Source: Heloderma charlesbogerti (Eukaryota; Chordata; Lepidosauria; Squamata; Helodermatidae). From it: a stretch of 64,000 nt of DNA. The stretch covers positions 62,001 to 126,000 of the forward strand of contig JANEZZ010001676.1 in assembly GCA_026122225.1 (NCBI GenBank), written 5' to 3'. The notes beneath the pieces are model-generated. The model was not told the origin of the DNA. It worked only from the letters and a program-made list of their open reading frames with translations, and searched no databases. Shown piece by piece: positions 31,932-43,100 of this stretch. The position numbers and the translations under genes are program-made. Every line of letters starts with the position of its first letter. Positions within the stretch are counted from its first letter, which is position 1.

Positions 31932-32512
31932 GCTGTGCCAACAATTTCTCCCACATTTTTTCGACCATCCTCATTCAATTTGATAGAAGAGAAATTGCTT
32001 TCAAAAAGAAATTCAGAGGAGCAGAAATTCCGGAGAAATTCTCATGGGTTGGGCATGGGGTTCTTGTGCGCACCTTACTTATGAGGTGGCTGAGGAGTGT
32101 GCGCAAGTGTCCCGTCTGTCATCATGCAAAGAGAAACGGAAACTATCCGCCAAAATGGGGGCTGGCTGGTTTGCACCAATTCATTACTGAACACACTGCC
32201 AAAAGAGTGCATCTTCAAAAAAGAGGGCAAATGAGAACACCAGTTTGCATAACATTTGCGCAGGCATTTATATACATAGGCAAAAATTCAGAAATAATTA
32301 TACATGAAATTACTGCTGTGCCGAAAATTTCTCCCATATTTTTTTCGACCATCCTCATTCAATTTGATAGAAAAGAACTTGCTTTCGAAAAGAAATTCAG
32401 AGGAGGAGAAATTTTGGAGAAATCCTCATGGGTTGGGCATGGGGTTCTTGTGCGCACCTTACGTATGAGGTGGCTGAGGAGCGTGCGCGAGTGTCCCATC
32501 TGTCATCATTCA
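31932..32512 (+). repeat. direct duplication, two 198-base copies
   Basis: 31932-32129 and 32315-32512 match over their length (GACCATCCTCATTCAATTTG, ATAGAA, GGGTTGGGCATGGGGTTCTT, GTGCGCACCTTAC, ATGAGGTGGCTGAGGAG), offset 383 bases. The 185 bases between are not repeated further on. It could be a local tandem duplication or two termini of a short element. Confidence 0.8.
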
Positions 32513-33419
32513 ATAACCTTTGTGGCAGCCTGTAGCCTCCTCGGCTTGCTGCACCATTCGGTCAAAGCCGTCATGAGGAAGACACCATGGGGCAGTTCCT
32601 CCCATGGGGGGTTTTGGCTCAGGAAGTGCAGGTGGCCGGGGAGGCTGCAGAGCCCCAGGAAGGTGTTTAAGAGAGAGAGAGAAAACACACACGGCACCCT
32701 CGGCCACCTCGCCGTGATTAGGTAAGCCCAGAAATGCCACCCAACGAAATGCAAAATCCTGCCTCCGAAAAGTGGGAGCCTCAGCACAGGTGACGCTGTT
32801 GCCACTTGCAGGAGCAGTGCAATAAGCCAAAACCCCTCAGGAGAAAGGGAAGAAGCTGTGCCACAACCCCTGCCAGTGGTGAACCCTGCCTGTGAGAAAC
32901 CGTTGGAGAATTTCTCCTTCCCCTGGAGAAATTTGTTGAAATTGTCCCCCCAGTTTCTCTGCCCGCAAATAGGCTGGAGCATTTTGAGAGAACATTTGTG
33001 CACAGCTCTACTTTCTACAGCGTCCAACCAGATGCCACCAGAAACCGACACACACGGCTTGCTTGCAGGCAATCATCTCTGCCTCCAAACTGACTCCTCA
33101 CAACTGGCACTCATTGGCATTTTGTGCTTTTGAGCAAAAAGGCCGCTCTATAGCCCCCGCGACTAATAGCTGTTGGCTCTTTGTGCCCGTTTGCGGACTA
33201 TCAACCCTCCTTAAATAAACAATAGAACACTCGCGCTCTTATAATTTTTTGGCAGAGTGCAATTTCCTAGCCCTCACTGTGGGAAGCAGGATGCTAGGAG
33301 AGCTTGAACTTTGGTCCAATCCAGCAGGGTAGTTCTTAAAGCCCTTTTACAACTTGGGAGCAGGGTACCTAAAAAACTGCATTTTCCCATATGAGGTTTC
33401 CCAGTTTTGAAGAAATTTG
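32513..33419. other. intergenic, nothing recognised
   Basis: Overlapping open frames on the - strand over 32506-33072 show no known protein pattern. Confidence 0.4.
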
Positions 33420-34050
33420 GGGGGGGGGCTTCCTCTTGATCCCACTGTCATGGGAGGCACGTTTGGTGAGGGCACAAGAGAGGGCCTTCTTGGTGGCCAC
33501 TCCCAGGCTCTAGAACTCCCTGCCGAGGGAAGCTTGGTTGGCTTGCTCCCTTGCCAGAAGGCAAAGATGATGTTTTATAGCAGGCCGTTGGCATATAAGC
33601 TGGTCTGTTGCTGAAGCAGGTTCTGTTGTGTTACTGTTTTTTAAATTTTATTGTCTTATATAATTGTGTTTATTTCATAGAATCATAGGGTTGGAAGGAG
33701 CCTACAAGACCATCAAGTCCAACCCCCTGCTCAATGCAGGAAGCCTGATTCCCAGGTGGTCTGCCATCCAAGTACTAACCAAGGCTGACCCTGCTCAGCT
33801 TCTGAGATCAGACGAGATCAGGCACATCCAGCCCTGTAACAAGGGAGTCACATGCTCCCAGTAACCAGCCCTGGTCAACAGTCTGGCTGCAGCATTCTGG
33901 ACCAAGTTTCATAATTGTTTTTAATCTGTTTTTATGATTGCTTTGAGTAAGTTTAATTTAATCTTCGTTTTATTACTGTTAACTGCTTTGGGCACCATTT
34001 TTTGGTGGAAAGATGGGATATACTGTACATCAATCAATCAAACCAACAAA
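33420..34050 (+). mobile_element. L2-type LINE 3' end interrupted by a chimeric insertion
   Basis: C-terminal motif region (AGAGGGCCTTCTTGGTGGCC, CTAGAACTCCCTGCCGAGGG) runs to 33672. The tail resumes at 33911 with TTTTTAATCTGTTTTTATGA and GGGCACC, ending near AATCAATCAAACCAAC. The gap is the element at 33673-33910. Confidence 0.8.
33660..33923 (-). mobile_element. chimeric retroinsertion: L2 piece - 5S rRNA piece - CR1 3' tail
   Basis: Flanked by a 13-base duplication ATAATTGT(G/T)TTTA (33660-33672; 33911-33923, one mismatch). On the - strand it starts with an L2 reverse-transcriptase piece (frame VQNAAARLLTRAGYWEHVTP). It passes at about 33835 into 5S rRNA (CTGATCTCGTCTGATCTCAG, GTTAGTACTTGGATGGCAGA, CC; roughly 5S bases 25-110). 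It then ends with the CR1 3' terminus (GAGCAGGGGGTTGGACTTGA, CAACCCTATGATTCTATG). The 5S internal promoter region is partly kept. Confidence 0.85.
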
Positions 34051-34735
34051 TCATACATATATCCCTAAGTATTATGCTTTTTAAAATCTGCTGCCTGTAT
34101 GATCTTTTGGTGTTTAAGCACATGGTTTTACATTGCTTGTCGTTATTTTGAGTGTCAGCCGCATTGCTGTTTTTCAGGTGAAACGTGCGTGTGTGAGAAT
34201 GCACAAAGAAAGTCTTTGAATGTCACTTTAGCATGTATATTGTGCCTCAGAAGAACCACCAACTTAGTTCGGCTTTCAGAGAGCAGCAGCAAATGTGTTG
34301 TGCTGGATAAAAATCAGTCACTCAATAGCTCTCCCGCTTGATCAGGCCGGCAGATTGCGTGCCTGCCTTGTGCACCTTTCAGTCACTGGACTGGTCAGTG
34401 GTGCCTGAAGCAAGACGGCTTCTTGCTGCAAGAGATGGGCAAGATTACCTCACCAGTGCTCAAGTCAGGTTGGAAGAAATGACACACAAAGACAGCGGGG
34501 CCGTTTGTTTCAGAGGAAACAGTTGGTTGTTCACAGCTCTTTGCACCAGAAAACTGCTGACCTCACTTGGGCCAAGAGTTGCTTCTTGGTTTTTGTAAGA
34601 CTACTCACCTGCCCAGCCCCATGGCCCATAAACACTCCTGCCTATTAAAATGAAAGCACGGTGAGAAGGAGAGACCAAGTCCCAGGTTGTAATGAATATT
34701 GTTTTATTCCTTGGAGGAGCTCAACAGATTTTGGC
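34051..34735. other. intergenic, nothing recognised
   Basis: No gene or clear repeat seen. Confidence 0.4.
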
Positions 34736-34737
34736 CT

Positions 34738-34925
34738 GTACCACATATTGATGGGCCTTCTTCAGGGGTTAAAATGTTTAATGTAGCCTGCGGAGATCTC
34801 TGAATTTTTTTTTTTTGTCTTCAAAAGTTGCAGGGTTTATTCTTGGAGACATTTTCCCCCCAGAGATCTCTGCAGGCTACAATAAAATATTTAACACCTG
34901 AGGAAAGCCCACAAATATATGGTAC
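34738..34925. repeat. inverted repeat, 64-base arms, 58-base loop
   Basis: Left arm 34738-34802 (TACCACATATTGATGGGCCT, AATGTAGCCTGCGGAGATCT) pairs with right arm 34861-34925 (AGAGATCTCTGCAGGCTACA, GCCCACAAATATATGGTAC). The loop carries a T-run. Confidence 0.8.
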
Positions 34926-35124
34926 AAGGAGCAAATGAGTTGGGCTATTCTGAGGGAATGTATTTTTTTTACATCCTGGGATTCTGACCAGATCATGCAT
35001 CTTCTGACCATGCATTTTTGGTGAAAAGGAGTTAGGTTTGTCTCACTTCCATTAAAATGAAAGGCCATGCCTGCTTGAATAAATGCTCCACCCCCCAACA
35101 AGGGAAATGTCATCCATCGAATGT

Positions 35125-35480
35125 GAGAGCAGCACTACTGGATCAGAGTGTGAGTGTCCGTGTCCATCTAGGTCAGTATGTCATTTCCTAGCGACTGAAT
35201 ATATGCCTCAGGGAAGCCCACAAGCGGGGCACGAGGGCCTCTCCTGATGTTTGCTGCCCCACAACTGGTATTTATTCATTGGCATATTGCCTTTGAAACT
35301 GGGGGTTCCGCAGAGGTGCCATGACTAACAGTTGCCGATAGACCTCTCCTCCTTGAATTTGTCTTATCCCCTTTTAAAGCCATCCAAGCCTGCAGTTGTC
35401 ACTATGACCTGCGGCAGTGAATTCCATACATTAATTCTGCACTGTGCCATGTACTTTCTTTTGCCAATTCCAAGTCTGCT
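35125..35480 (-). mobile_element. CR1-clade LINE, antisense fragment
   Basis: Antisense of the same CR1 region as at 24400: CTTATCCCCTTTTAAAGCCA, TCCAAGCCTGCAGTTGTCAC, GTGAATTCCATACATTAATT, GTACTTTCTTTTG. Confidence 0.7.
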
Positions 35481-36230
35481 CATCAGTTTCACTGACAGTT
35501 TTCATTCATATAAACTATCACATTATCTGAGCAGTGAAACAGATGTTTCTTGCATAGTAAGCACAAGTAGACTTCATTAGGATATTTACTTTTTAAACAG
35601 TAAAGTCAGTGGGGTGAGTGGTTGCCACTCTTATTCCCCAGTACTCTTTCCCCATCTTTTTTTGGTTCCAGAATCAGCTTCATCAGTCGGGGTGGTGGTG
35701 GTACTGGGCAGGGGCTGGGGAGGCAGAGCAGGGGAAACGAAGAAGTTTCAGATGAACTAAGATCCAGTTTAGAAAAATGATGCGTTTGATTTGCAATAGG
35801 CCTTTTAAGCACACACTTTGGAGTGTGCGTACATTCTTTCTTGCTGATTGAGGCAGAAGAGAGACCAGCTAGAATCCCCTAGTGATCAATACCTGAATTA
35901 GTCTTCAATGCAAAATCTGGTAGCCTGCGGAGAATCTTGCAAGGCTCACCTTTCAGGTAGAGAACAATAGGTTTTGAGTTTTCTATCTGGCGTGGAACTA
36001 TATCATTGAAGAGTTAGACTTCATTTTGAGGGAGAGGAAGTAGAAATACACATATTTCTAGACCAGCCTTCCCAAACTTGGTGCCATCTCGGTTTTACTT
36101 ATTTGAAACATATGTATCCCACCCTGTATCATTAAGATCTCAGGGTGGCTGTGTTGGACAACAACTCCTGGCACCCCCAGCCAAACATTCCGAGACAGGT
36201 TTTGGGACGGGAACAGAAGAGGTCAAAGAG
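35481..36230. other. intergenic beyond the ZC3H18 3' end, nothing recognised
   Basis: A foldback scrap near 36060-36190 (CTTCCCAAACTTGGTGCC; GACAACAACTCCTGGCAC). No gene. Confidence 0.4.
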
Positions 36231-36234
36231 GAGG

Positions 36235-36920
36235 AGCTGTTTATCAAAATACTTTATTTTCAGCATAACCCCTCAAAAAAAAAAATGACCCTCCTTATTA
36301 GACACACATCCTGACGAAACCTTTGCCTTTTCTCTGTTAAGTCAACTAAAACAATCTTTTGCTTAAAATAAAAAGACATATGGGATCTTTTGATCAGACT
36401 TCCATCAAGGATATCTACGCGACTGGTTTAGTTCTTGGCAGGGACGAGGTGGGCAGAAGAAAGACGACAGAGGGGAACATTTCCGGCAAGTGACAGCGGT
36501 TTTTGGCTCTCTCCGTACACAGTATGTAGAACTGCACTGCTGAAGACACTCAACACACAGCAGGGCTAACTAGGGAAGTACAACTTGTAGCTAGCAGAGA
36601 GGTGGGCAGAGCAGAGGAGAAGGCATCTGACAGGGCTGCAGTTTACGAGTCCGCTGTGTGCGATGGACATGGAGAAACATCAAGGCGACTGCCTCCGCCA
36701 CGGTGCCGGCAACACGTGGGGTGGAGAGGAAACCAGAGGGAGCCGTCCCACACCCGGGCGGGTGGGTTTTCAGCTGACAGAATTTCTCTTGTCTTTTCAA
36801 TTTTTTTTTAAAAAGGATCACAGCCAAAATGAAACAGAACTGCAAAATCCCAAATGGCTGCTTGAAGACTATTTATAAAAACACAGGCGCAGTCTCTAAT
36901 CCAGGCTGGACCAAGGCAGA
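36235..36920 (-). promoter_or_regulatory. ZC3H18: ZC3H18 3'UTR with poly(A) signal
   Basis: Largely repeat-free sequence after the stop. The - strand carries AATAAA at 36258-36253, giving a 3'UTR of about 680 bases. The cleavage point is inferred. Confidence 0.65.
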
Positions 36921-37125
36921 CTATACTTTGCCCGGGATCTTGGCCCGTTTGCGAGCGATGGCATCTTCGACGGCCTTCAGCTGCTTCAGCAACTCCTCCC
37001 GCCGCGACAACGTGCTGGACTTGCCCGATTTTGTGGTAGTGGCTGACGGGGCCGGTTCAGCCACTTTGCCTGGGATGCTTGTAACTTTACTGGAACTCTT
37101 GGACTGGGGTGATAAAGGACGCTTC
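36921..37125 (-). CDS. ZC3H18: ZC3H18 last coding exon
   Basis: Acceptor TTTTTTCTGCTGCAG; encodes KRPLSPQSKSSSKVTS, then the conserved C-terminal helix SRREELLKQLKAVEDAIARK and AKIPGKV; TAG at 36923-36921. Confidence 0.96.
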
Positions 37126-40100
37126 CTGCAGCAGAAAAAAGCACATCCAGGTGAAAAATGACTGGGAGGGGAGGCTAGGGGATCCAGCATTATATTGGCT
37201 GCATTCACACATAATGCTAGGCCACTGTTTATTGCTTTAGACACAAATTGTCTTGCAGACAACCAAGCTGTGGCTTGTTTTCCTTATTTCTGATTAGTTT
37301 TCCTTATTTCTTGTTTGTCTATTTTACCAACCTTCAGAGTAAATTCATTTTCAGGCTGCTCTTGCTGGGTGCCTCTGTTTCAGGGCAAACAGCAGTGCAA
37401 ACAAGCCAGGGATAAGTCACAGTCCTGGGTTCAAGCATCACAACAAGCCATAGTTAAAAGAAGCCAGGCTTTGTAAGCCAACAGCAAGCCACAGTTTGTA
37501 TTTGTGATTTATAGCTAGCTAACAAACCATGGTTTGTTTGTGGGGATGGGTTCAGACACAGTGACCTGTTTCACATGACACACCGCTTTGTGGTAGGGTT
37601 ATGTGAGCATTGTTTAACCCTTGAATAACCCATGGTGGCTGGGTTCAGATGACAAGCTACAACCCCCATTATCCAACCCCCCTGGGGGGGGGGGTTTGGA
37701 TATTCATAATGGCGGCTGCATGAGCCATGGCTCATCGTAGATTAAATAACCAATGGTGAGCCTGGAATGTCGTGCAAAATGGCCCAATGACAAGCCAGAT
37801 TTCAACAAATCACACCATGGCTTGGTGTTATGTGTGAACCAGACCATAGACCTGGAAAAGGACTCTGTCAAGCCTAGAATATTTCTAAAGCCACACATTG
37901 ATTCAGACACACATGCAGACGTCTTGAGTTGTTTGTTATTTTGGCCCAGGAGAAGGGAGATCTTGGCCTCATGGTAAAGGCAGGAATCAAACTTTTAAAG
38001 CAGCACTTTCAGCCTCAGGAGCCTGGCATACCAGCACAAATCTCCTCCCTCTCCATTTTGAGAGGGAGTGAAAACTTTCCAGTTAATCTGACAAACTCCT
38101 CCTCAGTCTGCTAATAAAAAGCACACATTCTGGTTCTAAGAAGCAAAAGAAAGCACCCATAGCAGCAAGTCTGAACTCTGCTAGCTTTTAAAAAACCTGG
38201 GCATTACAGCACTGGCTTTAGAAACAGTACTTTGCTGAACTATTCGTGGTTGTTCTGAAGTGGCCAGATGGATATTTCATCAGTAGGATCCTGATGAAAT
38301 ATCCTTAAAGAACTCCCCCCAAACATAGCAAGCTGCCTAACACTGGTTCAGACAAGTTGTCCCCCAAGCCCGGTGTTCAGCAGAATCTGCCTCAGGAGGT
38401 GGTGGGTTCTCCTTCCCTGGAGGTACTGAAGCGGAGGCTGGATGGCCATAGGTCAGGGGTGCTGCAGCTGCACCCTGCTGTGCAGAGCCTGCACTGAGCA
38501 GGAGGTTGGACTAGATGATCTCTGAGGTCACATCCAACTCTGTGGCTGTATTAAGCTTGGATTTGAGATTAATTGTTGCAAACGAATCATAGTATTTCAG
38601 CCAGCTGACAGGGAGGGTGCTACAGGTGATAATGCAAGGGGATGTCATACACCCAGCTGTCCTTCCGTATGACACAGTCCAACAGAATCTTTTTGCTGGG
38701 GGTTGCTAATGAACCACTGCCACAAAGAGCAGCCAGTGGACTGGGGTAGGATCACTGCTGGAAGAGTCATATAGTTGCTGAGCAAGGCCTCCACCCTCCA
38801 CCTCAGCCACCAGGCTCCACTGGAATGTCACTGTTTTGCAGGACAGCCATGGCGATGGAGGGGAGAGTAAGAAGGGGCAATCCATACTGCTGGCTCCCCG
38901 GAGCCCCAACTGACAAAGCAGGGGAAAGGATCTCTTGTTTCTCAACCAATTTCAGTTGGTTTGGGCGCATGCAAGCTCTCTGGCATCATAGGAATCACCC
39001 ATCAGGGAGGAATGAGCAACGTTTCAGGTGTATCTGGGACAGGTGGATTGCGCTCTGACTGTGCCCTATTCAGGCCCCAGAACCATCACTTGCCTCCCCA
39101 CCCCAAAGAATGACCTCTATGCTACCCATCTTGCCCCTGTGGGTGATGCCTCGTAAAGCCACACCCATTAAGGATGAAGCGGCTCTCTCGCCTGCCCCAT
39201 AAGCCCCGAGGTTGCTCCAGGCCTTCCAACTAGCCCTGGCATGGCACAACGGGCATCCCCGGGCTTTGTGAGTCACATGGCGAGGGATCAGGGCCAACTG
39301 CCAGGCAACTGGCCTAATCTCTTGCTGTGTGACTCACAGGGGATGGGGACCACGCGTGGGTGCCAGCTGGAGCTCTTCAGCCAAAGACACGGAGCCTGTT
39401 CTGCAGCAGCAGGACAGGAGAGCTGAGAGGGAAAGAGGATCTGCAATAACAGACAGACACAGAGCAGCCAGAAACTGCTTTGCCTGGAGCCCCAGGATGA
39501 CCGGTTGCTGATCTGTGACTACAGTCCTTCAAGCAGCTTTCTGCGCAGTCACACTTATGGGTTCTGCGCCTGCACAGAGTCCCATTTGGGAAACTTTTAC
39601 AGCATGGGTGCAGAAACTCTGGCTCGGGGGCCTGATCTGGCCTGCTTGGGTTTCCCAGATGGCTCTGCCCCTTTCCCCCAGCCACTGATGGTTGAGTGGT
39701 TTCCCAGCTTTAGTGAAGTTTTTCCCCCCATTCTAAAAAGCCAAAGTGCATCTTCTAAGGCTTTGGTACTTAGTGAGAGTGTTAAGCTAAAATAGGATGG
39801 TATTTTTTGGCCCTGCCCCTTTTGCCTTTGGCCCCACCCAATTCAGCCCTCGGGTTGAAAGAGGTTCTGCACCCCTGCTCTACAGGCAGGCTAGAGTTTT
39901 GATGCTAACGAATCAGACTAGAATCCCCATTTTTGCCCCCAAGCAGGCACTGAAAGGGTAGGAAGCCCCACTCTTTTGCCACGTGGCCTCTGGGCACAAT
40001 TGGCAAGGAAGGGTGAAGGGACTCAGCCCTCCCCAGAACAAGGGAAGCCCACAGGGCTCAGTGTCAGGAGGCGCCCGTGCCAAACCAGATCTCGCCTGGG

Positions 40101-43100
40101 CACGTGGCTCCTTGCCTCTCGCTGAACGAGAGCAAGCAAAGCAGCCTTCAAAGAGCTGGCAGCAAACACAGGGAGGAACAGAGCCAAGCCAAGCAGCCAG
40201 CCGAGACTGCGCAGCAGAACTCACTTGTCTGCCTGAGCCGGGGAGGACTTCGGGTTGGGGCCCCGCTGACGTTCCTGTTTGGGCGAGGACAGCCTCGCTG
40301 CAGGCTTCCTATCACGAGGACCTGGGACAGAGTGGGAAGGAAAAAGAAAGCAAAAGAAAAAGTCAGTTGGTTTTATTATGGTTGTTTGTTTTAGTCTGAG
40401 CTGCCTTGGGAGTAACTGGTGGAGCAGATGGGTAGAAACAGTGGAATGACCAGACCGGCCTTCCCCAACCTGGTGCCCTCCATATGTATTGGACTACAAC
40501 TCTCGGCATACCCCAGCTGGCTTGTAGTCCAACACTTCTGGAAGACGCCAGGTTGGGGAAGCCTGGAATAGATTGAATAATAAGGCGTGCCTCGCACAGA
40601 CTGTTGCCTGGCATTTTAAGTATTCAATCGGGCAGAGGGTATTCCACTGGAGGGTCAAGGGACATTCTGATCTCTAAAGACATACAGCACCGATAGAGGA
40701 AAAGGACCAATGTAGTACTGATGCTATGATTAGAACAGCAACTATTATTAACAGAGCACTTTAAATGCTTGAAACATGTCATGTATATTTGTAGTAACTG
40801 TTACAACAACCCTGTAAGGAAGGTCAGTGTTATTATCTCCATGCTGCACGTGGAAGGCCAGAACCGAGAGAGAAAGAACAGTGGCTCGCCTACAACCATC
40901 ACATGAGTTCACAGCAGGGGCGAGACTTGCAATGGGGATTTTCCAAGCTGCTGCTCTCTTCATGACACCAACTCCAATTTACATAATGCATTTTTCAGGT
41001 GGCGAGATCAGCATGAGGAATGTGGCACAGTTATCGATGCTCTCAGGAAAGTCAGCGACGGTTAAGCAACACCCAAGCATGTCTCAGGGCCAGGCACTAC
41101 AGAGGGTGCCTTTGGCTGTAAGAGCAACAGCAAACGCCGAAATAACCCAGGTTACAGGCTGGCCATCCAGGAACAGTCTAGTCAGCTTTGGTGACTGTAC
41201 CAGCCAGCGGGCACTGAGCTCCGGCGTGTCAGTCCAAATGGGCTTGCAACAGAGCCAAGGGAAAGCCTGGGATGCCAGCATTGGGCTTTCGCCATGCAAG
41301 AGTCAGGGCTGAACAACCGATCGTGTAATAAAAGCCGGCACAAGGACAGGATGCAGCAACTGACATGGTAGGGGGACACTTACCTACCGATTGATCTGAT
41401 TGACTGTTTTATTATGTTTTTATCTGATTATAGTCTTTATGTTTTGGACCTTTTCTAAACGGCCTTGATGGGTGTTAGAAGGACGGTCTAGAAATACAGT
41501 AAATAAATACATGCATACACTAAAAAGGAAGAATTCTGAGCCCTAAAGAAAATTGTGCATAAACACCGCCACGGTGCTAGCCACACTAAACAGGGCATGG
41601 TGCAGCTGTACCCCATTCAGCCTCTCTTCACTCAGGGCTGCCCACACAATTCCAAGTTTGTCTCGAAGTCACATGGACTAGCAGCTTTTTATTTTTTATT
41701 GTAAAGCGGCTCTAAGGATGCAAATTCCACAGCAGTGAGTTGAGTACATGCACATGCATGGAGGAGCAGCTGTTTGCTCTCCAGGTGAGCAGCTCTTAAC
41801 AACAAGGCAAACGTGCAGGCCTCTGACACAAACAAGTGCATGGGCCCAGCTGCGCGGCACTGGGGGGGGGGGCACAGAGGGAGGGCAGTTTAAATGTGTG
41901 CAATTGCAAAAGCATATTGCACCAGAGAACCTGGCAGAACCCCGCTTCCTCACCTCTGTCTGGAGACAGGTTGATCCGCTTTGCTGGAGGAGAAGCCTGC
42001 CTGTCTTTGTCGGAGGGCTCGAACCTCTTCCTGCTGCCTCCTTTGTCGGCTGCCTAAAAACAGAATGGAGGCAATCAACGCAACGCCAGGCTTGCGCACA
42101 AGGGAAGCATGCAAGGAGGGCTTGCTGCATGGTGCTGCACGGAAACGCTGCCTTGCAACAGGCCATTTGCACAGCCCGCCTGTGAGTGCGTGTGTGGTGT
42201 TTTTTTTTTACCCGGCCGCTACTTCCAGTCACAGGCTCTGTCATACTTTAAGGAGAAGGTCAGAGACCAGGGCTGCAGGCAGGCCCAAAAAGGTGCTGAG
42301 AAGGAAGGCCTCCCTAGCACGCGACAGGTCAGACGAGTGCCTGCCCTGGGCAATTATTCGGTTGAGCTAAAGTCCCAGGTTACATTTGCGGAATCTCTTC
42401 TGTTTTAAACTCTCCTTTCCCCCAGAGAAAGTGCACACAGACTGGGAGGAAGTCTGACTTCTCTCTTAAAGCTGACAAGACGCTCAACACTCAAGAGGGC
42501 AGACAGACAAAGATGCCTTTGCCCCAATTCTCACCCTTCCTTCTCATTTGCCACGTTCCGGTTCTGAGTGCTACCCAGTGATCTATCCCCAGTGCTTTGC
42601 TCTCCTATATAAACATGAATGCTGCTTCCTATCCAGGTCCAGCGTGACTGAGAGAGAGAGAAGCCTGAGCAGGGCTGTGAACTGGGGTAGGCTGATGCAC
42701 CGGGATGAAACTGTGACTGCAGGCACCCTCTGGGGAAGGTGCCGTTCATGCTTTATGCACAGAAATGCCCTCTAGGACAGTGTTCTCCAACCTGGCACCC
42801 TCCAGATGTATTGGGCTGCAACTCCCAGCATGCCCCAGGCAGCATTAGAGCAACTCACCAACCTTCCCATCTCATGTGTCCCCCCTGCCGCCCTGGTTAT
42901 AACAGGTATTTTGCGCCTAACAAGGTAACAGGCGGGACTGTGTGTGTGTGGGGGTATCATCTGTTGCTATTTCTCAACACACAGCTATCCCTATGGATAA
43001 AGAAAGATCACCTCCCTCTGAGGCTGGCTTCCAGCATCAGTCCATTGAGCCCAGTATTACCTACTCTGGCCGTCAGCAGCTCTCTAGGGTCTCTCTCAAT

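Larger units (their letters stand above)
37126..40224. other. ZC3H18: ZC3H18 final intron
   Basis: About 3.1 kb. Holds a decayed MITE-like stretch with CCATGG(C/T)TTG(G/T)TGTTATG text (37560-37860), CR1 (38363-38550) and family M copy 4. The remainder shows nothing recognisable. Confidence 0.7.

Noticed and set aside
31925..32512. LTRs of an endogenous retrovirus
   Set aside because: The direct repeats lack TG...CA ends, primer-binding site and internal gag or pol, and the gap is only 185 bases.
33748..33835. Functional 5S rRNA gene
   Set aside because: Only about 85 of 120 bases are present, with several substitutions, and they are fused to L2 and CR1 sequence inside a target-site duplication.
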